A stretch of DNA of 64,000 bases from Ricordea florida (lineage: Eukaryota > Cnidaria > Anthozoa > Corallimorpharia > Ricordeidae). The position numbers and the translations under genes are program-made. Below the pieces are notes generated by a model. The model searched no databases, had not been told where the DNA came from, and saw only the letters and a program-made list of their open reading frames with translations. How positions within the stretch are numbered: the stretch's first letter is position 1; every line of letters begins with the position of its first letter. Below are positions 55,202-64,000 of this stretch, one piece after another. The stretch is taken from positions 17,806,949 through 17,870,948 of the forward strand of contig OX453276.1 in assembly GCA_949710005.1 (NCBI GenBank), in the 5' to 3' direction.

Positions 55202-55979
55202 TTATTGAATAGGAACTGTAATGAAACCATTTATCAATTTGGTATCTTCTTGTTCTATTACACAGTCTTCTTTCACTGTGCCATTTTCTCCATTTCTTTT
55301 CTTGACTTGCTTGGGTGGTTTGTCACCAAGAGTGATAACTCCTTTGACGTTTACCTTTTGGTTTCTTGTGAGATTCTGTAGGTGGTTCAATGATATGTCA
55401 GTGGACGTTACAGCTGGCCATTTTGTGCAGTGCAATCTGCAGATGGTGGTGTATATTGGAAGGTAACATCACTATTGGACATTTGCAGTACTGTTGATTG
55501 TTGGTTTACCAGAATCTGTCCATTGTGCTCCCTGACATTAACAAGCTTTACTGGATTTCCTGTGGTTTCAAAATGCTGACACTGATTGTGTGTTGTTTGA
55601 TCAAATCCAACAACTCTCGAGGTTTTAGTGGGAGAGGTCTGCAGGGTGCAATGGAAGTACTGCATTCCTTTTTTTGTTTTTTTTTTTCATGGGTGATACA
55701 GTGTGGATAAAGCCAGGGTCACTTTCTAAAAAACAAAACAAAAATAGAATACAGTGAGGAATATTTCATACAGAAATTGAATGTAACTTCAGTTGTTCAT
55801 AAAAGATTTCAACAATCTGTATCATTGGAACATTCAGAACAATAAACTTACTTTATATTGCCTAGCATTTCTTCAATAGCAAAGTGTAGAATTATAGGTA
55901 AGTTGTTACAAGGTTTAGTAAGTGAAGTATAGAAAAATAATTTACCTTTGCATTTTGAAGAACTTGAAGCCTTTTTTGC
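55202..55979 (-). pseudogene. OB-fold (RPA-like) gene relic, copy B
   Basis: A small exon (55979-55946) reads AKKASSSSKCK between CTTTCACAG and GTAAAT. The next exon starts at 55725 after TTTTTTAG with SDPGFIHTVSPMKK. After a one-base length problem in the A11 tract at 55680-55690 it continues as MQYFHCTLQTSPTKTSRVV, NPVKLVNVREHNG and SNSDVTFQYTPP. After another frame change near 55435 comes AVTSTDISLNHLQNLT and VKGVITLGDKPPKQV, to a stop at 55202. Same family as copy A at 28.2-30.3 kb, an OB fold related to replication protein A; this copy retains more of it. Confidence 0.55.
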
Positions 55980-55989
55980 CTGTGAAAGA

Positions 55990-57040
55990 AAATCATAATG
56001 TAATGAGAATTGCAGTTTAAACTATTCATGTACCTCTTGCCATGTTACATACATGGTGGTAAAGAATTGTTTAATTGCCTAGAGACTTTGTATTTTACAA
56101 TGTAGGAAAACTCATCAATTAAACAATCAATTAGATTATTCCTACTGTTGTTGTTGCTATTATACACCAAAAAATAAATACACTATCGCAATTTATGCAT
56201 ATAAGTGAATAGTACATTGAGGACATTTTTTGTTGTTGTTTAAAGTGATTTTGATGCAGGAATTTCCACTAAATATTTTGGTGGGGTAAAAGAACACAAA
56301 ACTAATGAAAATCATTTTCTCATGAAAAGTGATTCTGTATCCTCTGGTAATTTACCCAAGCGGTTTTCTTCCTTTACCTTGAATTGAAATTGAGAAGATT
56401 TCTTAATACTTGTTAGCCGCTCAAATGTCATAGGTTCGATTATACTCTTCTTATTGCAACATATGTAATTCCTGCTGCTTTTTCACTTGTCCTATATCAA
56501 TTCATGATTTTGGTAGAGTAAGTCCTTGGCTTTTATGTATTGTTATTGCCCATGCGAGCTTTAATGGTATTTGCTGTCTTTCATGAATATTAGTGTCAAG
56601 TGACTGATAAGTAACAGTAATAGGGGGAATTGGAATCTTTTAATCAAATAAAAATCCTGAATCCCGATTGAGTGATTACAGTTTAAACGCGAAATTTGAA
56701 TTCTTATTCATAAAAAAATAGCCAAAATGACATTTTTGAAAGCTTTAACACTATCTATTTATTGAAAATGTTGACAACTATATGTAATTCAAAGGACAAG
56801 ATATTACAAAATGGGGAAGACTGTTTTTCCGCATGTCACTTCTTCAACAATAGCGCTAAGAGTAATACGACACTTCGTGGTTTGTTGTTCTCATTGTTTT
56901 TCGTCATTCATCTAACAACCAGCACGTGTCTGTCATCCGCTCCAATCAGAAACCTAAACATGTTCAATTTCCTTGTAAAAAAGTAAGACAACTAAGCTAT
57001 GAAAGGAAAGATTCTTGTTACAATACGCTTGAAAATAATC
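55990..57040. other. no gene assigned
   Basis: May hold the missing first exon of the OB-fold copy B. No ATG-donor pair stood out. AT-rich throughout. Confidence 0.35.
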
Positions 57041-57044
57041 ATTC

Positions 57045-57634
57045 TTATTCAAAAAGTTCACGTTTGAAGATATTCATTATACACAAAGCATCGTAGCCTT
57101 CATCCATTTCTATTTGTAAACTGCCGCTTCTAGCAGACTTAGAGGTTTTCGAAAGAAATAATAGCTCTTCTGCACTGAACTGTAGTCCATGTGCCTCAAT
57201 TGTTACGAGCTCTGGACAGGAGCACAAACACGCAATAACCAGAATCGTGAATTGCCTGTTACCAGAAATGGCGATGTGTAGTAGTTCTTGCATGTGTTCC
57301 TTGGCTTTGAAAATGGCAATTTGGTCCAGTTTGGGACAATTGGAGATATCCAGACCTTCCAAATATGAAACAATCATCATCATCTGTTGCAAGTGCGACT
57401 TGACAACTGCGTCGAGGCCAGATTTAAGTATCTGAGTGATCTGAATGCTCTCCATGGTTTACAACAATATAGCTTTCCTGTTCCTGACAGATCCAGTTCT
57501 TCCCAATCGTTTTCCATCAAGTGATACCTCTTGATGACATTCCACCAAACAAAACAAGTTCCAGCGGCCCTAGCCAAATTGCTAAGGTCCAGAAACTGAA
57601 ATACATAAATCAAGATCACGGGAGAAATATCCAT
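57045..57634 (-). pseudogene. F-box/LRR-like gene, one frame change
   Basis: The ATG at 57634 opens MDISPVILIYVFQFLDLSNL and continues through an F-box (about residues 3-45, ending WEELDLSG) into SLRYLNLAST, the start of leucine-rich repeats. That frame ends at 57380. The overlapping frame (57455-57045) carries YLEGLDISNCPKLDQIAI and LVIACLCSCPELVTIEA, LRR-like sequence to a natural-looking stop. F-box proteins recruit substrates to SCF ubiquitin ligases. Length (about 190 residues) is short for an F-box/LRR protein. The overlap of two frames points to a frameshift, so the copy may be dead. A LINE fragment touches its 5' side. Confidence 0.55.
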
Positions 57635-57649
57635 TTCTGCATACAGCAG

Positions 57650-57870
57650 CCTTTCAATTATTTTAGTTTGGCACCAAGTGTTTCTTACATGATCGTTCCA
57701 ACTTAAATGATTGTCAATATATACACCCAGGTATTTAGCCTTTTGGGATTGCTGTAAGATTTGGCCAGCTGGTACTGGCGGAGAATGAAGATTGTAATAA
57801 CATTCTTAGTTTTACTTAAATTTAAGGTATATCTATTACAGCAAAGCCAGTCAAAGATATAGTTTATCAA
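57650..57870 (-). pseudogene. LINE reverse-transcriptase fragment (CR1-like)
   Basis: The minus strand reads WLCCNRYTLNLSKTKNV and, in a second frame, KYLGVYIDNHLSWNDHVRNT, the segment that follows the palm in CR1-type LINEs. It ends directly upstream of the F-box start codon. No other LINE parts nearby. Confidence 0.7.
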
Positions 57871-58101
57871 GATCAAAAAAAAACAAAAGAAAAAAAAAAG
57901 ATAATTACCACCAATAAAAGCAACATTATTGAGAAAAAAAAAAGTTTTTCTCACCTTTTCAGAACCACGTGCGCACACTTTTCAAAAATTTCAAGTTGTC
58001 TATATTCTGAAATGGAACAAAGGTGGGTGTGATTGACTTTACTGTTTTTATTGCGACTCTCCTCTCACATTTTTACTCACTTGTTCACTGCTTTCCAACA
58101 G

Positions 58102-58556
58102 AAAAAAAGCTAGTGCAAGCCAAGATGGGAATCACAGTAAAGAAGGAGGCTCAAAACGTGGTGAGAATAACTCGGTAAGTCGGCTGTAACACAGCGCTTC
58201 GTTATGACGATTATAACTTATTGAGACTCTGCATCAATGGTAATATACAGTGCACGCAAAAGAAAGATGTTTGCCCCTGTCTTGGAGATTACAGTGAATA
58301 ATTTATATTTTTTTTTTTCCTCAAACAGGTCAGTGGGTTACGCAGCCTATATAGGAAAATAGCAACATTTCTGAAGAAACAAAATGCATTCGCGAGATGG
58401 CTGGAGGGCGAGAGCTTTTCTGAAATCGCTAGAACTGCTGGAGTCGTGGAGGCAACAGCACAAGCTTACGTGATTGACATGATTGCCAGAGGCACAGACA
58501 AAACCGACTTGTTGGAAAGATTGACAAGAGAGCTGGAGATCGAAGACGAATCCTGA
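58102..58556 (+). CDS. helix-turn-helix C-terminal exons (RecQ-type HTH-like)
   Basis: Two exons, 58102-58174 and 58329-58556, bordered by CCAACAG, GTAAGT and CAAACAG, and in phase. Exon 1 reads KKASASQDGNHSKEGG. Exon 2 reads LYRKIATFLKKQNAFARWLE, SFSEIARTAGVVEATAQAYV and LLERLTRELEIEDES to a stop at 58554. The W-x-x-G..S..EIA..AGV pattern fits the helix-turn-helix domain found at the end of some RecQ-type helicases. No stops or frameshifts. Upstream exons are not identified, so it could be the tail of a larger gene or an orphan fragment. Confidence 0.5.
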
Positions 58557-58559
58557 GGA

Positions 58560-59985
58560 AAAAAATATGACCTCCTGTGTACGAGCAGTGTAACACTGAG
58601 GGAAATTAGGGATATCACCCTGCTAAGTTATAATCAAATTCGGGCAATCATTGCTGTTTTTATCAACAGATATAAGCTGTAAGCTGATGTAAACCCATGG
58701 GCAGGGGAATAAAGTAAATTTGAACTCATTAGGTCCATCCTTCGGCACGAGAGATACGCCAGTGAAATGTTTGAGAGCGTTACGAGGTAAAAACATTCCC
58801 CAGTTATTTTTGATATCGTTTTTATAGTTCTGTTCTGTATCACTAAAGGCCATAACAAGAACTCAAGAGAAGATGGCAGTGTAATAAAAACATGATTACA
58901 GCAGTGGAAATGTTATGTTGTAAATCCTAATGGGTAATTTAGGGGTCTGAGATGGTGGGGCCTTATGGGGAAAGGGGTCACTCTTTAGAAAATGCCTCTT
59001 GTATAGCGTATGCAAAAGTACAAGCACTTTTGTTTTATTCCACTACTTAATTGAGCGTCCAAAAAAAAAAGAGAAATTGGCAAATGCTATTTCATTGCTA
59101 ACTTAATCTTTCCACTTTTAAATTATTTAAAAAAGCACCGTTTATGACATAAATTTTTCTGCAAAATGAAGTACAGTATAGTTAAGTAAATCATACTGGA
59201 ACTGCCTTCTGTTGCTGAAAACGCTTATAAGAATCAGCCCTGAGTATTTAGATCGACAAGCATTATCATTTCCCAACTATTCTGTAATTTAGTCTTGTCA
59301 CAAGCAAAATTTTCTCAAGTCCATGCCATCATTTTTGAGCCCATTTTCCAGAAAGTAGACATACGGATGAAATAATAATTATTCCTTCTGGGCGTATAAA
59401 ATAGGCTACTTGTTCTTTGTATATAAAAAAGAGATCTGGCAGTATTGACTGTTTATATTTAGCTAAAACACCTATCTCAAAGCAGGTGAACAATTCCCAA
59501 ACAATTTCTAACATACATGTATAATTTCTTCTTGGGAGTCACCTGAGAAACATCCCTCGATTGAAACCCTACTAGCTAGTACCATAAGCAACTGAGAACA
59601 GTAAAGTGAATGCAACTGATGGCACTTCAAGGCATAGCGGGTTGATATAGAACAGTATTATTAGCTATTAACCCTCAAAACCTTGTGATCAAAATTTAAA
59701 TTCTCTTTTCCGCCCATATACATTTTCTATAGAAGTAGTATGGAGAATTTGTACAAATTCCAAATAACATAATTTCCTTTGATTGTGTCCTTAATTCTCG
59801 TGAACACTGTTTCAAAAGCTGGAATATCAGGAATAAATTTGTTACTGATCACTCTAAACGTTTTTAAAAGGGCTAATAAATTATTTTGTTCTATACCTTC
59901 ATGACTCTTTTTTACCTTATAAATAATTGTTTTATCTGTAATTAAAAGTAAACAACTTTTGTAATGGATGCTATAGTTAGTGAAT
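58560..59985. other. no gene seen
   Basis: A minus ORF at 58853-58623 (FLPRNALKHFTGVSLVPKDG) looks protein-like but is unassigned. The remainder is AT-rich and non-coding. Confidence 0.4.
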
Positions 59986-59989
59986 GTTG

Positions 59990-61718
59990 TCAGATGTCAT
60001 TCATCAAAGCATCCAGCCGTTGAGCCAAGAGATGTATAGAGCCTTGCTGAGTGCATGCTATGATGGCTCCATCATTTCCATGACTATGGGAATCAACAAT
60101 CATAGCAGAGCTATCACAGTTCACTGCTAAAAGCATGGCACGCGGTTCTGTCATTATTACACTGCAAGATTTTGATTTGTTATTCTGAGCCTCTTGAATT
60201 AAGAAATTAGCCAACTGATGAACTGGATTCAGACCAAATATGTCAATTTGCTGACCCACACTCTGCACCCCACATTCGTTATCTGCCAGAGAAACTGCAT
60301 CCTCCACCTCCAGATCAACTGCTTGATGATCGAATAGATAATCATGACTTTTGTTGCCTTTGATCATTGCTTCATATAATCATTGTTTCCATGGCTCAGG
60401 AAGAAGGACATCTCTTGGCCAAAGCAAACCTCCATTCATCTACATCTTCCCCATCATCAATGCTTTAAAGGCACAAGCATTGCTGCCTGTTCTTCCTTGA
60501 ATACTTGATTGTGATTCAGCAAAAGTCCACTCCACAACACCTGCTACATATGAAGAGGGATTTCCTTTAATCATGCCTGCTTTTAGTATTCCAGGTGGTG
60601 GTGGACTTGAAGTGGATGGTGGGGGATTTGTTGCACAAGTAGCTAAGGCAGGCATGTTTGTTGCTGTTGGGATCACATCGGAACCTGGTGGACAATCTGA
60701 TGCTTCCCTTTCCCTTTCCTTTTTTAAATTCTCTTGTCTAACTAGGTCTGGACAGTTGCTAGTTCCATCTGTCTTTCCACCTTTTAAACAAACAAACAAG
60801 TACCATTATAAACAAATAAGAACATTAGTTAAGCAATACACAGGTACAAACTTTTCTCGTGTTCTCCTAACATTGTGTGGGTTATTGTACTAGTAAACAA
60901 ATATAAATGAGGTTTGCTGCTTTAATTTAATAAATATCTGTTTCAAGGAGTTTACTGGTATAACAAATGATAGCCTTTTGACCAATCAGAGCACACATTC
61001 TATCCCTGTTATTACATAAAAACAAGTAAACAAATAAAACTGTTCTTATAAAACAGAAATTCATTTTTATATGTGATAAATAGTACCTTGCTGTGACCTT
61101 AGATGTCTTGCTTCCTCCATCAAGTCCTCTGCTATTTGCTTTTGTTTGCGATGGTATGTACTTCACCAGCTTTTTATTTGTGATTCCTTTAAGGGAGGAA
61201 CTCCAGCCGCCTTCATGGCTTCAATGACATCAGCAGGATTTGCTCTGACTTGCAATGTCCTCTGGTTCTCATAAAAAGCAGCCATAATGTCTTTCTGCTC
61301 TTTTATGAAGGTGACTTTTTTAGCTATTGACTATTACACTGCTGTTCATTGGTGTCAGGTTAACATTTCCAGAGTCATCTGAATTGAGCTGTATAAACTT
61401 TACAGAGTATGCATCACCTCCATCACCCTGTCCATCCACTCTTTCATCTGAAGATCATAAGAGATCATCTGTTGTTGAAGCACCTGTAGCCCCTGCTATT
61501 GGCACATTTCTCAGAGCAATTGTCTGGACCTGGGCTTTTGTTTTGCTGAGCACTTTCCCAAAACCAGCGAGAGATTGTGCTATTATCCCTCCCTTGTAAG
61601 GTCCGTCAGAGGGAAACTTGAAATTGCCAAACAATGATATGTCTTTGAGGGTACCCACTTTTCTAGGGGCCTTTGACCTGTCAGTCGGTAGCTTTTTACA
61701 CCTGACATTCTTCATAGT
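59990..61718 (-). pseudogene. cysteine-peptidase-like multi-copy gene, relic B
   Basis: Exons on the minus strand. From 61718 (after TATTTCAG): KNVRCKKLPTDRSKAPRKVG, SLFGNFKFPSDGPYKGG, to a stop near 61455, with related reading on to about 61340. From about 61291: MAAFYENQRTLQVRANPADV and STYHRKQKQIAEDLMEEA, with one stop, ending at GTACTA near 61085. From about 60785: Pro/Ser linker, SSYVAGVVEWTFAESQSSIQ and GRTGSNACAF, where Gln and Cys could be peptidase residues. After two in-frame stops at 60440 and 60383: MIKGNKSHDYLFDHQAVDLE, IFGLNPVHQL, VDSHSHGNDGAII. The G-S-N-A-C-A and D-S-H-x-H-G motifs suggest a papain-like Cys-His fold. Family multi-copy; function unknown. Confidence 0.55.
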
Positions 61719-61904
61719 CTGAAATACAATGCAAGGAAATTTATGAACATGTGTTTTAAAGGAAAGAAGATTGATCAGATAAGTGTCATGAGTAGTGTAA
61801 AACCAAAAAAACCACAGCACAACAACAAGAACAAAATGGGGGGGGGGGGAGTAATGACCATGATCACAATGAATATTGCTACACAAAAGATGCAACATGT
61901 TCAC

Positions 61905-62850
61905 GAGTCCATATCATCCCTTACCTCCAACAGGTCTGATAACTGTTCCCCTGATTGGTTTGAACTAACGCCTGTTGTCAAGCAAGGATGTACAATGTCT
62001 GGCTTTCTTTTCCTGCTCATTATCGATTGGGTAATGATGCATACTGTGAAAGAAGAGGGAACCTGGTTGAGGTGGAAATTTACATCAAAACTTGAGAACC
62101 TCGACTTCCCTGATGATGTAGCTTTACTTTCTTCGACACAAAGGCATGTGCAGTTGAAGACAAACAGACTGGTCAAAAATGCAGAAAGGACAGACCTTCG
62201 GGTAAAGGTCAGGAAGTGCAAAGTCATGAGAGTTAATGCAAGGAATAATGAAGCCATCACAGTGAATGGTCTGGCGTTGGAAGATGTAGAGAAGTTTATC
62301 TATCTAGGAGCCACAGTACAGTATGTAAACAACGAGGCAGAGAAGAAGACATCAAGGCTAGGCTAGGGAAAGCAAGGGGAGCGTTTGTGAGACTAAATCG
62401 AGTGTGGAACTCCAGCAGTGTGTCGTGGAAGACGAAGATCAGGCTATTCAAAACATTGGTCAAACCAGTTCTCATGTATGGTTGTGAAACATGGAAAATG
62501 AATGAAGGTGATACCAAGAAAATTGATGTGTTTCAGAACCGATGCCTGAGAAGGATAATGAAGATTAAATGGCAAGATAAGATTAGTAATAGAGAGCTAC
62601 TGGAAAGGGCCAACGTGGAGAGGATGAGTGGACAGGTAAGAAGAAGGAGATGGCGATTTATTGGACACATCCTCAGACAACAACCTGACAATGACTGTGT
62701 TACAGCCCTGACATGGACCCCAGAGGGAAAGAGAAAGAGAGGCCTGCCAAAAAAAACCTGGCAGCGCACAGTGGAAAAGGAGAGGTCCAAAGCAAGGTGG
62801 TAGTCCGGGAGAGAGGTGCGCACTGTAGCGCAAGACAGGAATCGATGTGG
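61905..62850 (+). pseudogene. RTE-like LINE, 5'-truncated reverse transcriptase
   Basis: Frame 1 (to 62366): FELTPVVKQGCTMSGFLF, then LENLDFPDDVALLS, where the catalytic F/YADD has become FPDD, and RKCKVMRVNARNNEAITVNG. After a frameshift near 62335 it continues: EDIKARLGKARGAFVRLN, KTLVKPVLMYGCETWKMNEG, NRCLRRIMKIKWQDKISN, RRRWRFIGHILRQQPDND, to a stop at 62803. Remnants of the tail (VRTVARQDRNR) extend to about 62850. The endonuclease is missing. Confidence 0.85.
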
Positions 62851-63396
62851 AGGCTAGAAGAGCCTCTTTTTATGCTAAACGAGATCAAATGTAAAAAAAG
62901 GTAAATCGGACCACGCGGTAAAAAACGAAACAACAACAAGACTGCGCATGAGCGCTAAAAATTCTCACGCAAAAAAATTTAAGGCGTGTCCATATCCCGC
63001 CGGCCTTGATACAACAGTGTATCAATATAAACTGTTCAACATCAATAACGACTTGTAATTTAGTAACACTACCAAAGTTCTATATCCCTAGTTTAAAGTG
63101 CTACTACGACGAAATTTTCATGTCATACTTATTAAAAAAAAACATTTAAATCAACTTATTAATAAAGACTGTAAGTTACTTTTTCACTGAAATGAAGGTT
63201 TACCACGCGCAAACTGGAAAAATCTAGCTCCGAAAAGTTCGTTTTTTACGTCCGCCATTGCAAATTTATGTTCCAGTGAGCCTGCGATATGGGCTGCAGT
63301 TATAGCCATTTGATCTATTGTCTTGTTCTCGTGACATCATTTTCTTAACTCCGGTTAGCGTCCTCTCGGTATATTTTGCTTTTTTCTCGCCACAAA
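62851..63396. other. upstream region of the P2X7-like gene
   Basis: LINE 3' flank followed by a non-coding stretch leading to the P2X7-like start. No TATA box or repeat stands out. Confidence 0.4.
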
Positions 63397-64000
63397 ATGT
63401 CTCGTTCGCCTTCACCTTCGTCTTCACGCGAAAGTAATCATACTTTTAGCGACGAAAGTGAGGCCGGGAGCCTCTCTGAAACATCGTCCACCGAAATAGC
63501 TGGGTACGATGACTCTGTAGAGCCGGTTCCGACCGAAGAAGAAGTTTCACAGTATCTTCAGCAGCTGGATTTGGAGGAGGAAGAAGAGCAGATATTGCTC
63601 AGCCGTTTTTCTGGAGAGGAAGACATTGGGAATTGGTATGTACTCATGCCCTGATTCGTGTTAACAAATACAGAATCTTTCACCATACTACAAGCATTTT
63701 AATATAATCCACAGTTATACGTTTACGGATTACGTAGCCCTTGTTAATCAGCCTCGAATTCACAGAGTAAGCTTAGTCTATGGTGAGCGTAGATACAGCA
63801 ACTTTTTCAGTATCACTTTAGATGGCTTCTGCGACGTTGACCTCGGCGGCCAGTGAGCACATATCGGCTGAATACTAAGGCAGCTGATCGTTTGGGTGAA
63901 ATTATCATGTCATTCCTTTCTTTTCTACATCACATTTTGTGTAGGTGTAAATGTTCCAATTGCTCCCTTGAGCGTATCACAAAATCGGAAGAGTGTTGGT
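63397..64000 (+). CDS. P2X7-intracellular-domain-like protein, 5' part, cut by window end
   Basis: The start is the ATG at 63397 (MSRSPSPSSSRESNH); an upstream TTG at 63376 in the same frame is not a credible start. Exon 1 (63397-63635) encodes a Ser-rich then acidic region (TEEEVSQYLQQLDLEEEEEQ) ending GNW at donor GTATGT. Exon 2 starts at 63945 after TGTGTAG. The join restores W and reads WCKCSNCSLERITKSEECW, the start of the Cys-rich zinc-coordinating domain first known from the P2X7 receptor tail. Many cnidarian genes carry only this domain, without channel segments. No frame breaks seen; the rest lies outside the window. Confidence 0.65.

Noticed and set aside
61455-61904. 149-codon minus ORF with a hydrophobic N-terminus (possible membrane protein)
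   Set aside because: The first 60 codons precede a clear acceptor (TATTTCAG) and look intronic; only the part after 61718 resembles the peptidase-like family.
63376-63396. Earlier start of the P2X7-like protein (MLFSRHK)
   Set aside because: The codon at 63376 is TTG; the first ATG in frame is at 63397.

Overview
This 64 kb window is AT-rich eukaryotic DNA with spliced genes (GT-AG introns with in-frame joins). It most resembles an anthozoan cnidarian such as a stony coral or sea anemone. That placement is an inference from families I recognise as multi-copy in cnidarian genomes: cysteine-peptidase-like proteins with a G-S-N-A-C-A motif, OB-fold RPA-like proteins, P2X7-intracellular-domain-like proteins, and CR1/L2-like LINEs whose 3' ends carry an AGCGCCAT stem-loop. 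I see no prokaryotic operons, CRISPR arrays, rRNA or tRNA genes. Almost everything readable is a transposable element, a relic of one, or a member of a multi-copy family; I recognise no single-copy housekeeping gene.

Layout. 1-6.4 kb: a MADF-domain relic, a RING exon, a decayed Ty3/gypsy element and a PIF/Harbinger transposase relic. 6.6-9.7 kb: two broken, transposon-like families of unknown class on the minus strand. 9.7-14.6 kb: mostly gene-free, with a 191 bp MITE that has perfect ends and a target-site duplication (TSD). 14.6-17.2 kb: a complete piggyBac element (TTAA sites, inverted repeats, 621-codon transposase) whose C-terminal Cys-rich domain has been shifted out of frame. 17.4-27.6 kb: a PIF/Harbinger element (transposase on plus, Myb/SANT-like partner on minus) split by a LINE. 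A 2,351 bp block running from inside the LINE to inside the Myb-like gene is present three times in tandem, apparently identical, and each junction creates an in-frame LINE-Myb chimeric ORF. 27.7-28.0 kb: a foldback element.

28-42 kb: relics of an OB-fold gene, a cysteine-peptidase-like gene, two LINEs, a RING/TRAF-type gene, a two-exon gene with a Tudor-like first exon, a multi-copy family of unknown function and a tyrosine-recombinase C-terminus. 42.5-47.5 kb: a second PIF/Harbinger element with clear ends and a TAA duplication, carrying a deleted piggyBac derivative nested inside it with its own TTAA sites. 48.1-49.4 kb: a three-exon Merlin (ISXO2/IS1595-like DDE) transposase gene that is open throughout. 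51.8-58.6 kb: a 60 bp coding minisatellite, a TRAF-like gene, another OB-fold relic, an F-box/LRR-like gene and an HTH exon pair. 60-64 kb: a second cysteine-peptidase-like relic, an RTE-like LINE and the start of a P2X7-like gene cut by the window edge.

The parts interact mainly as mobile-element pairs and nested insertions. Transposase and DNA-binding partner are both visible for one PIF/Harbinger element, and a possible partner exon is present in the other. LINEs sit inside or beside DNA transposons, and small non-autonomous elements fill the gaps. Several single-base frame breaks fall in A/T homopolymers, so some apparent pseudogenes may be sequencing errors.
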